Positions 34,564 to 46,800 are shown, counted from the first letter of the stretch. The stretch: 64,000 bases of DNA from Azolla caroliniana (GCA_043228905.1 JBHGNT010000004.1:10850001-10914000); one strand, 5' to 3'. Numbers and translations: made by a program. Notes: a model not told the origin generated them from the sequence alone.

Positions 34564-37500
34564 ATGGAAGGCGGCAGCAGCGGGCAGCCGGGGATGATAG
34601 TGCTGAATGCGCAGAACTACGCCGACTGGAAGATAAAGATGGAGGATCTGCTCATTGTTCGGGACCTGTATGAACCGATCGACAGGTCGGAAATACCCAA
34701 GGGGGTACTTGAGACGGAATGGAGGCTTCTGAACCGGAAAGCCGTTGCAACCATTCGGCAATACGTCGACGTGAGCGTTCTACAACATGTGGCGAACGAC
34801 ACCAACGCATATGAGATGTGGCAGAAGCTGTCGGGCCTCTACGAGAGGAAGAATGCGTTGAACCGGACCTCCCTGATGAGGAAGATAGTGAACCTCAAGT
34901 ACCGGGACGGCGAGAGTATGGTGGAACACGTAAGCACGTTCATGGGATTCGTGAACCAGCTTGCGGCGATCAAGTTCCCGTTGGAGGATGCAATGCAAGC
35001 CATCATCCTGATGTGTACATTGCCGGCAAGCTGGGAGAACTTGGTGGTGACTCTCAGCACCTCCTGCACCGAAGATAACTTGTCCCTACAAACGGTAAAG
35101 ACAAGCATTTTGAACGAAGAAGCGCGTCGGAGAGATAAAGAACCGGCCTCCGATCCGAAGATGCTGCTTACCGAATCGGATCGGGGAAGACAACGGAACC
35201 GGAGTCCGCAAAGACGGGAGAAGTCGGGGACCCGGTCGCAGTCAAGAGGAAGGCCCACATGCTTCCACTGTGGGAAGCCGGGGCACTTCCGAAAGAATTG
35301 TCGGCATTACCGAAAAGACAACGGAGCCGACGACACCGATTCGAAGAAGTCTTCGGAACGAAACGGTGCTTACCGGGGAGCCACGGACCGGAATGGTTCG
35401 GATCGGAGAGGGCAGGACCGGAAAGGAACGACGGCACTCGCGGCAAGTGAAGAGGAGATCATGCTCATCACCGAAGAAGGTGAACTAAACATTGCCGGCG
35501 ATGAGACTACCTGGGTGGTCGATTCCGGAGCGTCGTTCCACCTGACCCCGGAAAGAAGATACTTCTCATCCTACACAGCCGGTGAGCATGGCTGTGTTCG
35601 GATGGGAAATGAAGGTACGTGCCGGATTGCCGGCATAGGAGACGTGTGGTTGACAACCTCGACCGGATGCAAAATGTTGTTGAAGGATGTCCGACACGTT
35701 CCGGAGGTTCGATTGAACCTGATTTCGGCCGGGAGGCTAGACAATGAAGGCTACACAGGTAGCATCCGAAACTGCGTAATGAAGTTCAGCAAGGGGAGCC
35801 TGATAGTGGCTCGGGCCCGGAAAGTCAACACACTGTACCTTATGAATGCCTGGTTGTGTCCGGAGGAGTTGAACGTGGCAGCCGACACTGCCGGTGAGCT
35901 GTGGCACAAGAGACTGTGCCACATGAGTGAGAAGGGGATGAAGAGGCTTGCAGAAGACAACCTTATTCCAGTGAAGCATGTGCACCTGGAGAAGTGCACC
36001 GATTGCCTGGCCGGTAAGCAGAACCGAACCTCCTTCCACTCAAGGCCACCGACGAGACGTAGCGCACCATTGGAGTTGGTGCACACTGACGTGTGTCAAG
36101 TAGAAACGAAGTCACATGGCGGAGCCCAGTACTTCGTGACATTCATTGATGACCACAGCCGGAAGCTGTGGATGGCACCGTTGAAGACAAAGGACCAAGT
36201 GTTGTGCGTCTTCAAAGAACTCCACGTGAGAGTGGAAAGGGAATCCGGCAAGAAGCTGAAAGCGATACGAGCGGATAACGGAGGGGAATACCGGGGGCAG
36301 TTCGAGGAGTACTGTCGCTCGAAGGGAATCCGGCTCGAGTTTACTGTGCCGAAGATGCCGGAACTGAACGGGCTGGCCGAGAGGATTAACCGGACCATAA
36401 TGGAGAGGGTCCGGAGTATGCTGGCGCATGCGAAATTACCCAAGGGGTTTTGGGCTGAGGCAATGTCGACGGCGACATACGTGATAAACAGATCACCCTC
36501 AGTACCTTTGGACGGAGACACGCCGCAGAGAGTGTGGACCGGTAGGGAAGTATCCTACCGGCATCTGAAGGTGTTCAGGTGTCTTGCATATGTGCATGTG
36601 GTAAAGGACCGGAGAGGAAAGCTAGATCCAAAGACCCGGCCATGCATATTCCTCGGTTACGGCGATGACGAGTTCGGCTACCGAGTATGGGACCCGGTCG
36701 ACAAAAAGATATTCCGGAGTCGTGATATCATCTTCATGGAGGACAAGACACTCGCCGACTGGGAGTCAGAGAAGAAGATGAAGAGCTCCAAGTCGACCGG
36801 TGAGGATCAACTCTACGAGGAGCAGTCCCGACTGGCCAGGGACCGGTTAGCACTCGAGGATCCGGCCGAAGACGGTGAAGAAACAGAACCGGCCGAGGAA
36901 GATGAAATTGATACCGGAACCGGCCCCGATCCCGAAATGGATTCGGATGAAGAGGAAACGGAGGAGCCGGTTACCGAAGCTCCGAAACGGAGATATCCTC
37001 TAAGAGAGAGAAGGGCCCCCCGGAGATTTCCGGAACCAGAGCACGTGCTGCTAACCGACGAAGGGGAGCCGGAGAGTTTTGAAGAAGCAAAGCTTGACAC
37101 CCATAGCCGCAGGTGGTTAAGTGCCATGAAGGAGGAGATGGACTCCCTACATGAGAACCACACATATGAACTTGTGGAGTTGCCGAAAGGAAAGCGGGCA
37201 CTTCGAAACAAGTGGGTGTTCAAGCTGAAACCGGGAGATGCCGGAAACCCCCCGAGATACAAAGCCAGGATCGTGGTGAAGGGGTTCCAGCAGAAGAAGG
37301 GCGTCGACTTCGACGAGATATTTGCCCCGGTAGTGAAGATGACCTCCATCCGGACGGTGCTGAGCATAGCGGCAAGCATGGACCTCGAGGTAGAACAGAT
37401 GGATGTGAAGACGGCATTCCTTCACGGTGACCTCGAAGAAGAGATCTACATGCAGCAACCGGAAGGATTCGAGAAGAAAGGGAAGGAGCACCTGGTATGC

Positions 37501-38637
37501 CGGTTGAAGAAGAGCCTTTACGGACTGAAGCAGGCTCCCCGACAATGGTACCGGAAGTTCGACTCTTTCATGACCGACGAAGGGTACCACAAAACGCAGT
37601 CCGATCACTGCGTGTTTGTGAAGAAGTTTGAAGGAGGAGACTTTCTAATACTCCTCCTGTACGTGGACGACATGTTGATTGTCGGACGGGACCAGGTCAA
37701 GATACGGATGCTGAAGAAAGCGCTTCACCGAACCTTCTCAATGAAGGACCTGGGTCCGGCGAGACAATTACTAGGGATGCACATCATCCGGGACCGGAAG
37801 AAGAAGCAGTTGTGGCTGTCACAGGAGAAGTACGTGACAAAGGTGCTTCACTGGTTCAACATGTCGGAAGCAAGACCGGTCGGGTCAACCCTCCCGGCAA
37901 ACTGCAAGTTGTCCAGCAAGCAAAGCCCCAAGACAAAGGCTGAGAAGGAGGACATGATGAAAGTACCATATGCCTCTGCCGTCGGAAGCTTGATGTACGC
38001 AATGGTGTGTACAAGACCGGACATAGGATATGCAGTCGGAGTGGTGAGCCGGTACATGAGCAATCCCGGCAAAGAGCACTGGAACGCGGCCAAGTGGATA
38101 CTCCGATACCTGAAGGGCACGGCAAACGTGTGCCTCCGATTCGGCTCCGGTAAGCCCGAACTCGACTTCTTTACCGATTCGGATATGTCGGCTGATGCAG
38201 ATACCAGCCGGTCCACATCAGGGTATGTGATGACGTATGCAGGGGGAGCTGTTTCGTGGCAGTCGAGGCTGCAGAAGACGGTTGCGTTGTCAACCACGGA
38301 GGCGGAGTACATGGCGGCTGTTGAAGCCGGCAAGGAAATAATATGGATGAAGGACTTCATTAGAGAGCTCGGTATCCGGCAGGAGGAGTACCGACTCTAC
38401 TGCGACAATCAGAGTGCCATCCACCTTGCGAAGAACGCGGCCTATCACTCCCGGACGAAGCACATCCAGCGAAGATATCACTGGATCCGGGAAAGGATAG
38501 AAGACCAGGAGTTCGTGCTGACGAAGATCCACACGGACGAGAACGGGTCAGACATGCTGACCAAAGTGCTCACACCCGACAAGCTGGAAGCGTGCCGGAA
38601 GAGGGTCGGGCTGGAAAGACATCCCATGCCGAAGTGA
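34564..38637 (+). CDS. Copia E gag-pol polyprotein, 1357 aa, uninterrupted
   Basis: The frame carries everything needed for copia transposition: capsid, protease, integrase, reverse transcriptase and RNase H. The first ATG (34564) gives MEGGSSGQPGMIVLNAQNYA. Gag of UBN2 type is followed by zinc knuckle CFHCGKPGHFRKNC (233-246). The protease has WVVDSGASFHLT (D320). The integrase HHCC begins at HKRLCHMS; the DDE triad is D509 (HTDVC), D571 (RADNGGEY) and E606 (LAERINR), with 34 residues between the last two where 35 is usual. An acidic linker (EPAEEDEIDTG) follows, then RT with YVDDMLIVG (1033-1036) and RNase H with TDSDMSADAD, STTEAEYMAA and YCDNQSA. No stop or frameshift interrupts it. Gag and pol share one frame, so gag excess would need another mechanism. 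Confidence 0.95.
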   Translation: MEGGSSGQPGMIVLNAQNYADWKIKMEDLLIVRDLYEPIDRSEIPKGVLETEWRLLNRKAVATIRQYVDVSVLQHVANDTNAYEMWQKLSGLYERKNALNRTSLMRKIVNLKYRDGESMVEHVSTFMGFVNQLAAIKFPLEDAMQAIILMCTLPASWENLVVTLSTSCTEDNLSLQTVKTSILNEEARRRDKEPASDPKMLLTESDRGRQRNRSPQRREKSGTRSQSRGRPTCFHCGKPGHFRKNCRHYRKDNGADDTDSKKSSERNGAYRGATDRNGSDRRGQDRKGTTALAASEEEIMLITEEGELNIAGDETTWVVDSGASFHLTPERRYFSSYTAGEHGCVRMGNEGTCRIAGIGDVWLTTSTGCKMLLKDVRHVPEVRLNLISAGRLDNEGYTGSIRNCVMKFSKGSLIVARARKVNTLYLMNAWLCPEELNVAADTAGELWHKRLCHMSEKGMKRLAEDNLIPVKHVHLEKCTDCLAGKQNRTSFHSRPPTRRSAPLELVHTDVCQVETKSHGGAQYFVTFIDDHSRKLWMAPLKTKDQVLCVFKELHVRVERESGKKLKAIRADNGGEYRGQFEEYCRSKGIRLEFTVPKMPELNGLAERINRTIMERVRSMLAHAKLPKGFWAEAMSTATYVINRSPSVPLDGDTPQRVWTGREVSYRHLKVFRCLAYVHVVKDRRGKLDPKTRPCIFLGYGDDEFGYRVWDPVDKKIFRSRDIIFMEDKTLADWESEKKMKSSKSTGEDQLYEEQSRLARDRLALEDPAEDGEETEPAEEDEIDTGTGPDPEMDSDEEETEEPVTEAPKRRYPLRERRAPRRFPEPEHVLLTDEGEPESFEEAKLDTHSRRWLSAMKEEMDSLHENHTYELVELPKGKRALRNKWVFKLKPGDAGNPPRYKARIVVKGFQQKKGVDFDEIFAPVVKMTSIRTVLSIAASMDLEVEQMDVKTAFLHGDLEEEIYMQQPEGFEKKGKEHLVCRLKKSLYGLKQAPRQWYRKFDSFMTDEGYHKTQSDHCVFVKKFEGGDFLILLLYVDDMLIVGRDQVKIRMLKKALHRTFSMKDLGPARQLLGMHIIRDRKKKQLWLSQEKYVTKVLHWFNMSEARPVGSTLPANCKLSSKQSPKTKAEKEDMMKVPYASAVGSLMYAMVCTRPDIGYAVGVVSRYMSNPGKEHWNAAKWILRYLKGTANVCLRFGSGKPELDFFTDSDMSADADTSRSTSGYVMTYAGGAVSWQSRLQKTVALSTTEAEYMAAVEAGKEIIWMKDFIRELGIRQEEYRLYCDNQSAIHLAKNAAYHSRTKHIQRRYHWIRERIEDQEFVLTKIHTDENGSDMLTKVLTPDKLEACRKRVGLERHPMPK

Positions 38638-38647
38638 AGGGGGAGTT

Positions 38648-39335
38648 TGTTGGGATTACGGTCCCTCCGGATGGGATGGTCGGATGTCCGGGAATCGGGA
38701 ATGAAGACCCGAATGAGGAGTACCCGGTATCGGAGCCGGATGATGAAGACCCGGTTCCGGATCCGGATGATGAAGACCCGGTTCCGGATCCGGATGATGA
38801 AGACCCCGGCTACGGAGCTGGATGATGAAGACCCTGGCTACGGAGCCGGATGACGAATGTACCCGGAGAGAGATCCGGATGCAGGGACATATTTGTGAAT
38901 ATGTTTGCCAAGGGCCCTTGAGGCTATACTTGTAAATAGCCCGAAAGTCATATGTGTATAAATATGACTTAGGGCAAACAGTTTTATGTTGTTGCTCATT
39001 TTTTCTGTTTTCCACTCAGAGGGAGCGAAGTGAGAGCAGCCGAGAGAGAGAGTGAGAGCGAGAGAAAGGAAGAGGTCGACGCCTCTGTGTAATACCGCCG
39101 CCTGTGGCGAGGACAGCGACCTCAAGGTCGTCGCCTTGCAGCTCGCCATTGTACATTCCCTGCGTATAGTGATAGTTGGAGTCTTGCACTCCCGTGGTTT
39201 TTCCCGTCTAGGGTTTTCCACGCTAAACCCTGTGCATTCGAGTCTCTCTCTGTGTTTTCAATTTACTGCTACATTGATCCGTGTTTCCTCGGTTGTGGCC
39301 GAGAGGTGAAGGTTTTAAAAGCGTCAATCCTAACA
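38648..39335 (+). repeat. 3' LTR of copia E
   Basis: It is 55 bp longer than the 5' LTR because it holds four instead of two copies of the 27/28-bp repeat (38739-38848). Otherwise it is nearly identical. Confidence 0.94.
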
Positions 39336-41435
39336 CGCAATGCTACCGAACACCCTCAAGTGTCGCAAGTTCGGCTTCGTTCCAAAATATAGCTCGTGCG
39401 CCGACACTTTGTCTCCGATCCGGTTCTGGATGTATACCGCGGTCCTTACCGCCTCGGCCCAGTAGAACTTGGGCAAGCTCTTCTCCTCCAGCATTGCCCG
39501 TGCCGCTTCCACAACTAACCGATTCTTCCTCTCGGCCACGCCGTTCTGCTCCGGCGTGTATCTACAACTGAATTCGCGCCGAATTCCCATTTGTTGTAGA
39601 TAACCGTTGAATTGACCAGAGAAGTACTCTTTCCCGCCATCCGACCGCAGGCACTTGATCTTTCATCCCGTTTCCGATTCCACGAACCCTTTGAGGTCCC
39701 GAAAGTAGTCGAAGACTTCGCTCTTCCTCTCAATGAGGTAGATCCACGTGTGCCGCATGTAGTCGTCGATGAAGGAGACGAAGTATCGGCTCCCGCCAAG
39801 ACTAACGTTTTGTGTCGGCCCCCATACATCGGAGTGTATAAGGTCGAGCTTGTTCCGGCTCCGGTTTCGCTCGTTGGGGAAAGGAAGTCGGTGTTGCTTC
39901 CCGAGCTGGCAGGCTTCACAAATTTGTGCCTTTCAGCCACTAAATTTGGGCAATCCGAACACTACCTGTTTCGATTGCAGATCTTGAAGCCGCTGGTGGT
40001 TGACGTGGCCTATCTGCTTGTGCCACAAGTCGATGTCCGACTCGGATTTTTGTCCCTTCACGAACATTGCGGTGCCACCGTCAGTGGAGTCGAGGATGAA
40101 CATCCTCCCGTCTCTGCGCCCTTGTGCAATCACACGACCTTCTTCCTCAATGAAGCACCCGAGGTGTGTAAACTGAACCTCCATCCCTTGGTCGATGATC
40201 TGTCCGACCGAGACCAAGTTTTTCGTGATTGTCGGAACGTGCAACACATTCATGAGTTTCCCTTTCTGCCCGACATGGCTAAGGGGAACTTCTCCGACAT
40301 TCGCGATCGGATGCGGAGTGTCGTCTCCTGTTGCGACTACTCCAGGTTGTATCGGTTTTTCAAGGTACGAGAACCACTCCTTATGGCTTGTCATGTGGCT
40401 TGACGCGCCGGAGTCTACGTACCACACCTCGTCCGATCTCGGGGTGCTCTGTTTCATTGAGTTTGCTTCGTTTCTCGTCACGAAGGCAGACCCTTCTCCG
40501 GCTCTCCCGGAGTCTTCAGCGTAGTGCGATCGCTGCCGATTTCCCTTGTCGGTATGTCTGGAGCCGTTTCCGGAACCGGTTCTCTCCGAATCGGCACGTT
40601 TCTTCCAGCACTCACTTTCCCTGTGGCCTCTCTTGCCACAGTACCAGCACTCCGCAATGGCCTTCCCTTGTTGGTTCTCATCGCTTTGACTCCCCCTGTT
40701 TCCGAAGGGTCCGGAGTTGCTGTCGGCATCACTTTGGTGCCTTCTTCCTTGATCTCGTCAGCCGCCTCCATTGCACGCCGACTCACCTTGTCCTCCACGT
40801 CCACGGGGCCTATCTCCCTCCGTGTACAACATTCTGTTGTCGGTGTGCGTGCTTGTAGACGCACCCGCGTGGTTCTCCTCTACCAGGTACCAGGACTGTA
40901 AGTCAAAAAAGGACGACGTATTCTCCCGGGTACACACAGCCTTTCGGAACGCTCCGAACTTCGACGCCAAACCTCCGAGACAGATCTGGACCATCTCGCT
41001 CTCCTCGATGTTCACCTCTATGGAGGTGAGGGAGTCGCAGATATCCTTGATCTTCGAGGTATAGTCCGCCACCAACAAGTCGCGTTGTCGTAGGTTGCTC
41101 AACTCCTGTCAGAGCTGAAGCTTCCTGGCTGTGGTGCTCGCGGCGAAAATCTTCTTCAGATTTTCCCACGCACCCTTCGGCGTCTTTGCATCCCGAACAT
41201 AGCTCAATAGTTGTTCGCCCACACACGACGCGAAGTAGTATAATACCCTGCTCGCCGATTGCTCCCATGACGGGAAGTCTCTGTGTGTCGATTCGGGTGC
41301 CGCGTCATTAGCTCCTTTGACATAACTCCAGTAGCCGTGCCTGAGCAGGTACTGGTGCATCTTGTAGGACCAAGACGCGTAGTTGGTTCTGTCGAGCTTC
41401 TCTATTGGAAGCGAGCTCACCATGCCTCTATCCAT
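39336..41435 (-). pseudogene. Copia D gag, protease and integrase, broken
   Basis: The ATG at 41435 starts MDRGMVSSLPIEKLDRTNYA. A TGA in place of CGA stops gag near 41107, and the frame continues after it. The zinc knuckle CWYCGKRGHRESEC lies near 40630 and the protease WYVDSGASSHMTSH near 40410. The gag-pre-integrase is DLWHKQIGHVN, and the integrase has HSDVWGPTQN, RSDGGKEYFSG and NGVAERKNR (39330-39590). Stops also occur near 39935 and 39665. The remaining integrase continues on the far side of element E at 33894. Confidence 0.85.
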
Positions 41436-41498
41436 CGTTCTTCTTCGTCAAGCTGTGTCGGCTGCAGAGAGGTTCTCAACCCTCGCGCTCTGATACCA

Positions 41499-41855
41499 TG
41501 TAGATAGTAGCGTGCGGAAGCAAGTATAAAGACAGAACAGAAGGAAGAACACTCAGGTTTAATGGAGAGCTTGAGCTTACGCAGTATACGCGGGAGAGAC
41601 TGAGAGAGTAAGAGAGTATATTCAAGAAAGACAAAAAACAATACATATATGTGTTCAATGAACACTTTGTACAAGTCCTAGAAGGACTGACCGAAGTACT
41701 GACAGTACTTCAATGCTCATTAAGAGCTCCTACACTAACTCCCAAATATATTCCTCATGGAATATCTTTCCTAACGGCCTAACCGATCGGTCCCAACCGA
41801 TCCGGTCCTCGACTTCTTCAGCCGATCCGGCCGATGTTGAGCTTGTCTCTCAACA
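41499..41855 (-). repeat. 5' LTR of copia D
   Basis: It follows the primer-binding site complement GCTCTGATACCA and is the same length as the 3' LTR. The remainder of the G LTR begins directly after it. Confidence 0.93.
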
Positions 41856-41875
41856 ATTAGTCTATGTCTCTAACA

Positions 41876-43885
41876 GTTGGTTTCAGAGCCTATGTTCTAA
41901 TGTTTCTTTTGTTGTCTTTTGTCTTGTTGATTGATGGTGATCGAACGATGTGCGGTTGGCTTTGATCCAAACAACGATCAACAAAGAACTTTGGTAATCT
42001 TTCTTGTTTTTTTGTCTATTTTTTCTTCTCCCATCTAATCATGTGTATGGTTAATATGTAGATCTTTTTCATTAATTCAATGATGTTGTAGTGGTAATTC
42101 ATTGGTTGTATAAAACGTTTACCTATGTATGAGGTCAATACCTCATTTGACGTATATTGAATATGTGATGAGTGTCGTATGCGCACGAGGTTAATACCTC
42201 AATTGTGTATTACGTTCACAAACATATGTTACGTTTGCGTATGATGTCAATACCTCGATTCGTTGTAAATGATATGCGTTTAGTCTCGTATGCGTAAGAG
42301 GTCAATACCTCAATTGCGTATTACGATTAACCCTTATTTTTGGATGTCTCGTGTGCGTAGAGGTATATGCCTCGATTATGTCATTTTTGGCTTTTAAATA
42401 TAACGATTTGTTTAATATAGGCATATGTGGTCACGTGTATACGTAGTTGATCGTATATATGTGATAATATACATATGTTACGTTTGCGTATGATGTCAAT
42501 ACCTCGATTTGTTTAATATAGGCATATGTGGTCACGTGTATACGTAGTTGATCGTATATATGTGATAATATACATATGTTACGTTTGCGTATGATGTCAA
42601 TACCTCGATTCGTTGTAAATGATATGCGTTTAGTCTCGTATGCGTAAGAGGTCAATACCTCAATTGCGTATTACGATTAACCCTTATTTTTGGATGTCTT
42701 GTGTGCGTAGAGGTATATGCCTCGATTATGTCATTTTTGGCTTTTAAATATAACGATTTGTTTAATATAGGCATATGTGGTCACGTGTATACGTAGTTGA
42801 TCGTATATATGTATTTAAGTTATTACGTGATTTTAAATCGAATTTTTTCCTTTTCGGGGAAAGGATCTTGGTGGCCGTCCTCACATTTTTGTGAGAATAA
42901 CGTTGTCACCATCCCTTTCTTCAACAATTTTTTATTGTTGAAATCCCCGTTAGTGACTTCGATATTTCGTTACGTAAAGAAATGCCAATAGCCATAATGA
43001 TGTTGAGTACGTAGGGCTTGACCCACTTCATGTGAGGTCGCTCCTATGACACACGTATCCAACATCCTTCCCTCATTACATGGATACAATGCCACCATGA
43101 GATCATTCTTATGAGAGGCATTCGTAATGACGTAACCATGTGATGGGCCACGTGGGCCTACTATGAAAAGAGGGCTCATTTGGGTTGACCATTAGGTTGC
43201 ACTTTGGCGTATGCCATCGTAATTATGAGACTTGAGGTTAGGTAACGTACCAACATAGTTGTAGTAAATGAGGGCGAAATAAGGACTCTTGACATATATG
43301 TTTCTTTTAAAAAAACACATATGGGCACATGCCTTGCATATCTCTTATACGCATGAAACATTAAACATTCAAGAAGAGCAACCTACTTGGTTGGCTCAAG
43401 TGTTTAATGCATTTGTTCTCGAGGTCTCGAGTTCAAATATAACCAAGACCATACAACATCGTTGATACATATGACTATAACACATGTTTAGACTTGAGGT
43501 CTAAGTGCACTTCGGGGTCCTCGTAATAGGACTTAAAGAGCCGAAACCACATATTTGGGCACAGAAACATAGTTTATTGTTAACATTTTTTTCTTGTAAA
43601 CTATTCATGACGCGAACATACATGGTTGAGCCTTGGGGAGCCACCATGAAAAAAATCGATATAGAGATCAACGAAAGACATTAAATTGTCACCCCCATGG
43701 TTTTTAAAACACCTTTGTGTTACCATAGTAACCTGATCTTGAACCTCATCTCATACGTCTAGAGGGGTATTGACATGAGATAATGATATCGATTAATGTT
43801 CGCCCATGATATGTTTACATCACGACATGATGTTATAACTATCTCTTTGACCTTATCCTATTTCTTTTCTAGGAATAATCATTTA
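41876..43885 (+). other. Gypsy G leader: primer site, tandem repeats, conserved segment, no gene
   Basis: The primer-binding site lies at about 41879. At 42226-42815 there is a tandem repeat marked by ACGTTTGCGTATGATGTCAA at 42231, 42480 and 42591 (spacing 249 and 111). At 43374-43446 a short tRNA-like stretch has TTGGTTGGCTCAAGTG followed by GGTCTCGAGTTCAAAT, possibly a SINE remnant. At 43619-43785 a segment is conserved in the leader of gypsy I. No coding sequence is seen. Confidence 0.65.
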
Positions 43886-46800
43886 ATGGCTCAAAATAAC
43901 GACCCGATGTCATCCGCTCAAGCGGAATGAACTCAAGGGAATCCTCCTGGACAAATGTCCATTGAGATGTATTTTTCGCAAATAACCCAATACCTTACTT
44001 TCACTGCTCAACAGATGACCGAACTTCGGCAATCTCAAAGTGCTCTCGAGGCACGTGTCATTGGTTTACAACGAGAGACTAATAGACCTGATGAGCGACA
44101 GGGTGGGCCATCGTTTGTCGTTAAGCCATTTACGGGAGAAAAAAAGGAAAGAACCGAAGAAGCAATCTGCACGTGGCTGGGCCGATGGGAGTCTCATTTT
44201 GAACTCTATCCCACGCCAAATAGTACGAAGATTGCATATGTCGGCCGAGAACTAGGGGGTAAGGTCGCCTCCTGGTGGCATGGGCTCCATACTTTGGGGA
44301 AATTGCTCGATACCTGGACAGATTTTGTCACGGTTTTCAAGGGCCAATTTCTGCAACCTCCCTCTTGAACCGAGGCAACACAAGCTTTAATGAACCTCTC
44401 TAGTCGGAAATTTTCCTCACTAGAAGACTATGTCCACCATGCTAGAACCCAAATCCAAAAATCGGGTCTAGAAGGGGACAACTGGTCAATAACTTGTTTT
44501 GTCAATGGCATCCCCAATTTGGACTATCACTGGATAGTGCACGATAAGGATCCAAAATCCTTCGAAGAGGCCGTTGAAATAGTTCTTCGCTATCAACTCA
44601 CTTCGAAGAAGGACCACAACAAACCCAACGAAGCGCTCGGGACTAAGCAGTCGCAATTCATTGGGAAACGCAAGACACCCAACAAATTCATGGATCGCGA
44701 TTATAAACGACAACATCCTTTTTGCGTATTTTGCAAAAAGAAGGGTCATACAAAAGAACAATGTCAAAAGCTCCAACGGAAAGAGCACGCCAACAAAGCT
44801 AAAGCTGCAGACCATAAAGGTCAGATTCCTAATGTCCTTTAGGTCTATACACATAATTTAAGTAATTGTCAATGTTCTTTCCCGCACTATGTATTGGGTC
44901 CCAATGATTTACTACATGCAAACGTGTATATCAATGGATCTCCCGTACAATTTTTGTTTGATTTGGGAAGCTCACACAACTTTGTGAATGATCGTTTGGT
45001 TCAGATATGGGGAATCCAACCCACCGTAAGTGATAACACCTATACGGTGCACTTGGCTGATGGAAGAGTACAATACATCAACGTGGCGATTCATTCATTA
45101 GGAATTTCTATTGACACTTATATAGAGGAAGTAGACTTCTATGTAATGAATCTTTGTACCACAGATGCAATACTGGGTTATCCTTGGTTTTATAATAAAA
45201 ACTCTTCTTTATTTATTGATTGGGTTCATCATTCAATAACTTTTGTACTGAACGATTGTACTCATTTTATTCAATGTGTCAAAAAACAATCCCTCTTTAT
45301 TGTTTCCTCGTGTCCATCAATATCCGAGTTCTCTTGTTCTACTCTATTTTATTGTGTACTTGATCCGTACATTCACGTTTACAATATCGATAATGTCTCG
45401 ATTCAATGAACATATTTTGAACAACAACAACTTGATGAAATCTTAAATGATTTTCGTGATGTTTTTTTTAGTGAACTACCAAATGGTTTACCTCCTAAAT
45501 GTAATATAGACCATTGTATAGATATTGTACTTGACGTTGCACCAATAAGTATACCTCCGTATCGCTTAAGTCGATCCGAAGAGGATGAGGTATCTAAGCA
45601 ACTCAAGGATTATTTACGAATGGGTTATATACGTTATAGTAAATCTCCATGGGGTGCACCAGTTCTCTTGGTTAAAAAGAAAGAGGGCACATGGCGTATG
45701 TGTATTAATTACCGATGCTTGAATAAAGTGACGATCAAGCATTTGTATCCATTGCCCCGGGCTAACGATCTAATTGACCGTCTCCAGGGAGCTTGGTATT
45801 TTACGAAACTTGATCTCCATACTGGCTATCATCAAATTCGTATAAGTGAGGACGATGTTCCTAAAACGACATTTCATACGCGTTATGGCCATTATGAGTT
45901 TCTGGTTATGGCTTTTGGTTTGACCAATGCTCCGGCTACATTTCAACAAGAAATGAATGACATTTTCCGAGAACAACTTGGAAAATTTGTCGTTATTTTC
46001 TTGGATGATATTTTAGTTTATAGTCGTACATTACAAGAACATGCTAAACATGTTCGCTTTGTTTTACAAACATTGCGTGACAAACATTTTTATGCGAAGA
46101 TCTCAAAATGTGAGTTCCTCAAGAAATCAATTACTTATCTTGGACATCTCATAACCGAACGAGGAGTTGAAATTGATCCTTCTCGCATCGAGAAAATCAA
46201 GCTTTGGCCCACTCTTTGGAATATTCAAGAAGTTCAATCATTTCTTGGTTTTGTCGGGTTTTTGCGAAAATCCCTTCGTAATTACTCCCAATTGACGACG
46301 CCATTTACTGATCTTCTAAAAGGTCAAACGCGTAAGTCTACAAAACCTATTGTGTAGAATGCTACACAAGACCTCGCCTTTAAGGAACTCAAGGACCTGG
46401 TTTGCAAGGCTCCTTCACTTCTTTTACTTGATCCTTCAAAACCTTTTGAGGTTGAAACCAATGCAAGCGATTATGCTATAGGTGTTGTCTTATATCAAGA
46501 TGGTAAACCAATAGCATTCGAGAGTAAGAAACTTGATTCTGCTCAATGCTGGTATACCGTTCAAGAAAAGGAATTATTTGTAGTTATACATGCGCTCAAA
46601 ACATGACGCCATTATCGTTATGGAAATCGCTTTGTGGTAACTACGCACCACGAGTCCTTGAAACATTTTTGTGACCAACAAGACCTGAAAGGTCGTAAGG
46701 CACGATGGGCTGATCTCATCCAAGACTTTGATGTTTCCATACGATATCGTAAAGGTTCCATGAACACTGTCGTTGATGCACTAAGTCACATCCGTGAAGT

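Larger units (their letters stand above)
33900..39335 (+). mobile_element. Ty1/copia element E, full length with intact gag-pol
   Basis: LTRs are 33900-34532 (633 bp) and 38648-39335 (688 bp), beginning TGTTGGGATTACGG and ending CAATCCTAACA. The target duplication CGCAA is at 33895-33899 and 39336-39340. The primer-binding site TGGTATCAGAGC starts at 34537 and the purine tract GAAGGGGGAG ends just before 38648. It lies opposite in orientation to host element D. Apart from a repeat-number difference the LTRs differ at about eight sites by eye, so insertion is recent. With a complete open frame it may still be mobile. Confidence 0.96.
30823..41855 (-). mobile_element. Ty1/copia element D inserted in the G 5' LTR, itself split by E
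   Basis: LTRs of 357 bp each lie at 30823-31179 (3') and 41499-41855 (5'), with about seven differences. The target duplication ATTAG is at 30818-30822 and 41856-41860. The minus-strand primer-binding site TGGTATCAGAGC is at 41487-41498. It belongs to the same family as B but keeps the complete domain order. Element E (33900-39335) sits in its integrase region. Without E it would be about 5.6 kb. Stops in gag, integrase, RNase H and the extension make it non-coding. Confidence 0.94.

Noticed and set aside
36813-37379. 188-codon open frame antisense to the E gag-pol, and similar antisense frames across 34839-38532
   Set aside because: They are shadows of the long GC-rich gag-pol frame. No independent motif is seen.
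42150-42815. CRISPR-like regular repeats in the G leader
   Set aside because: Spacing is irregular (249 and 111 bp), the intervening sequence is itself repeated, and the context is a plant retrotransposon leader.
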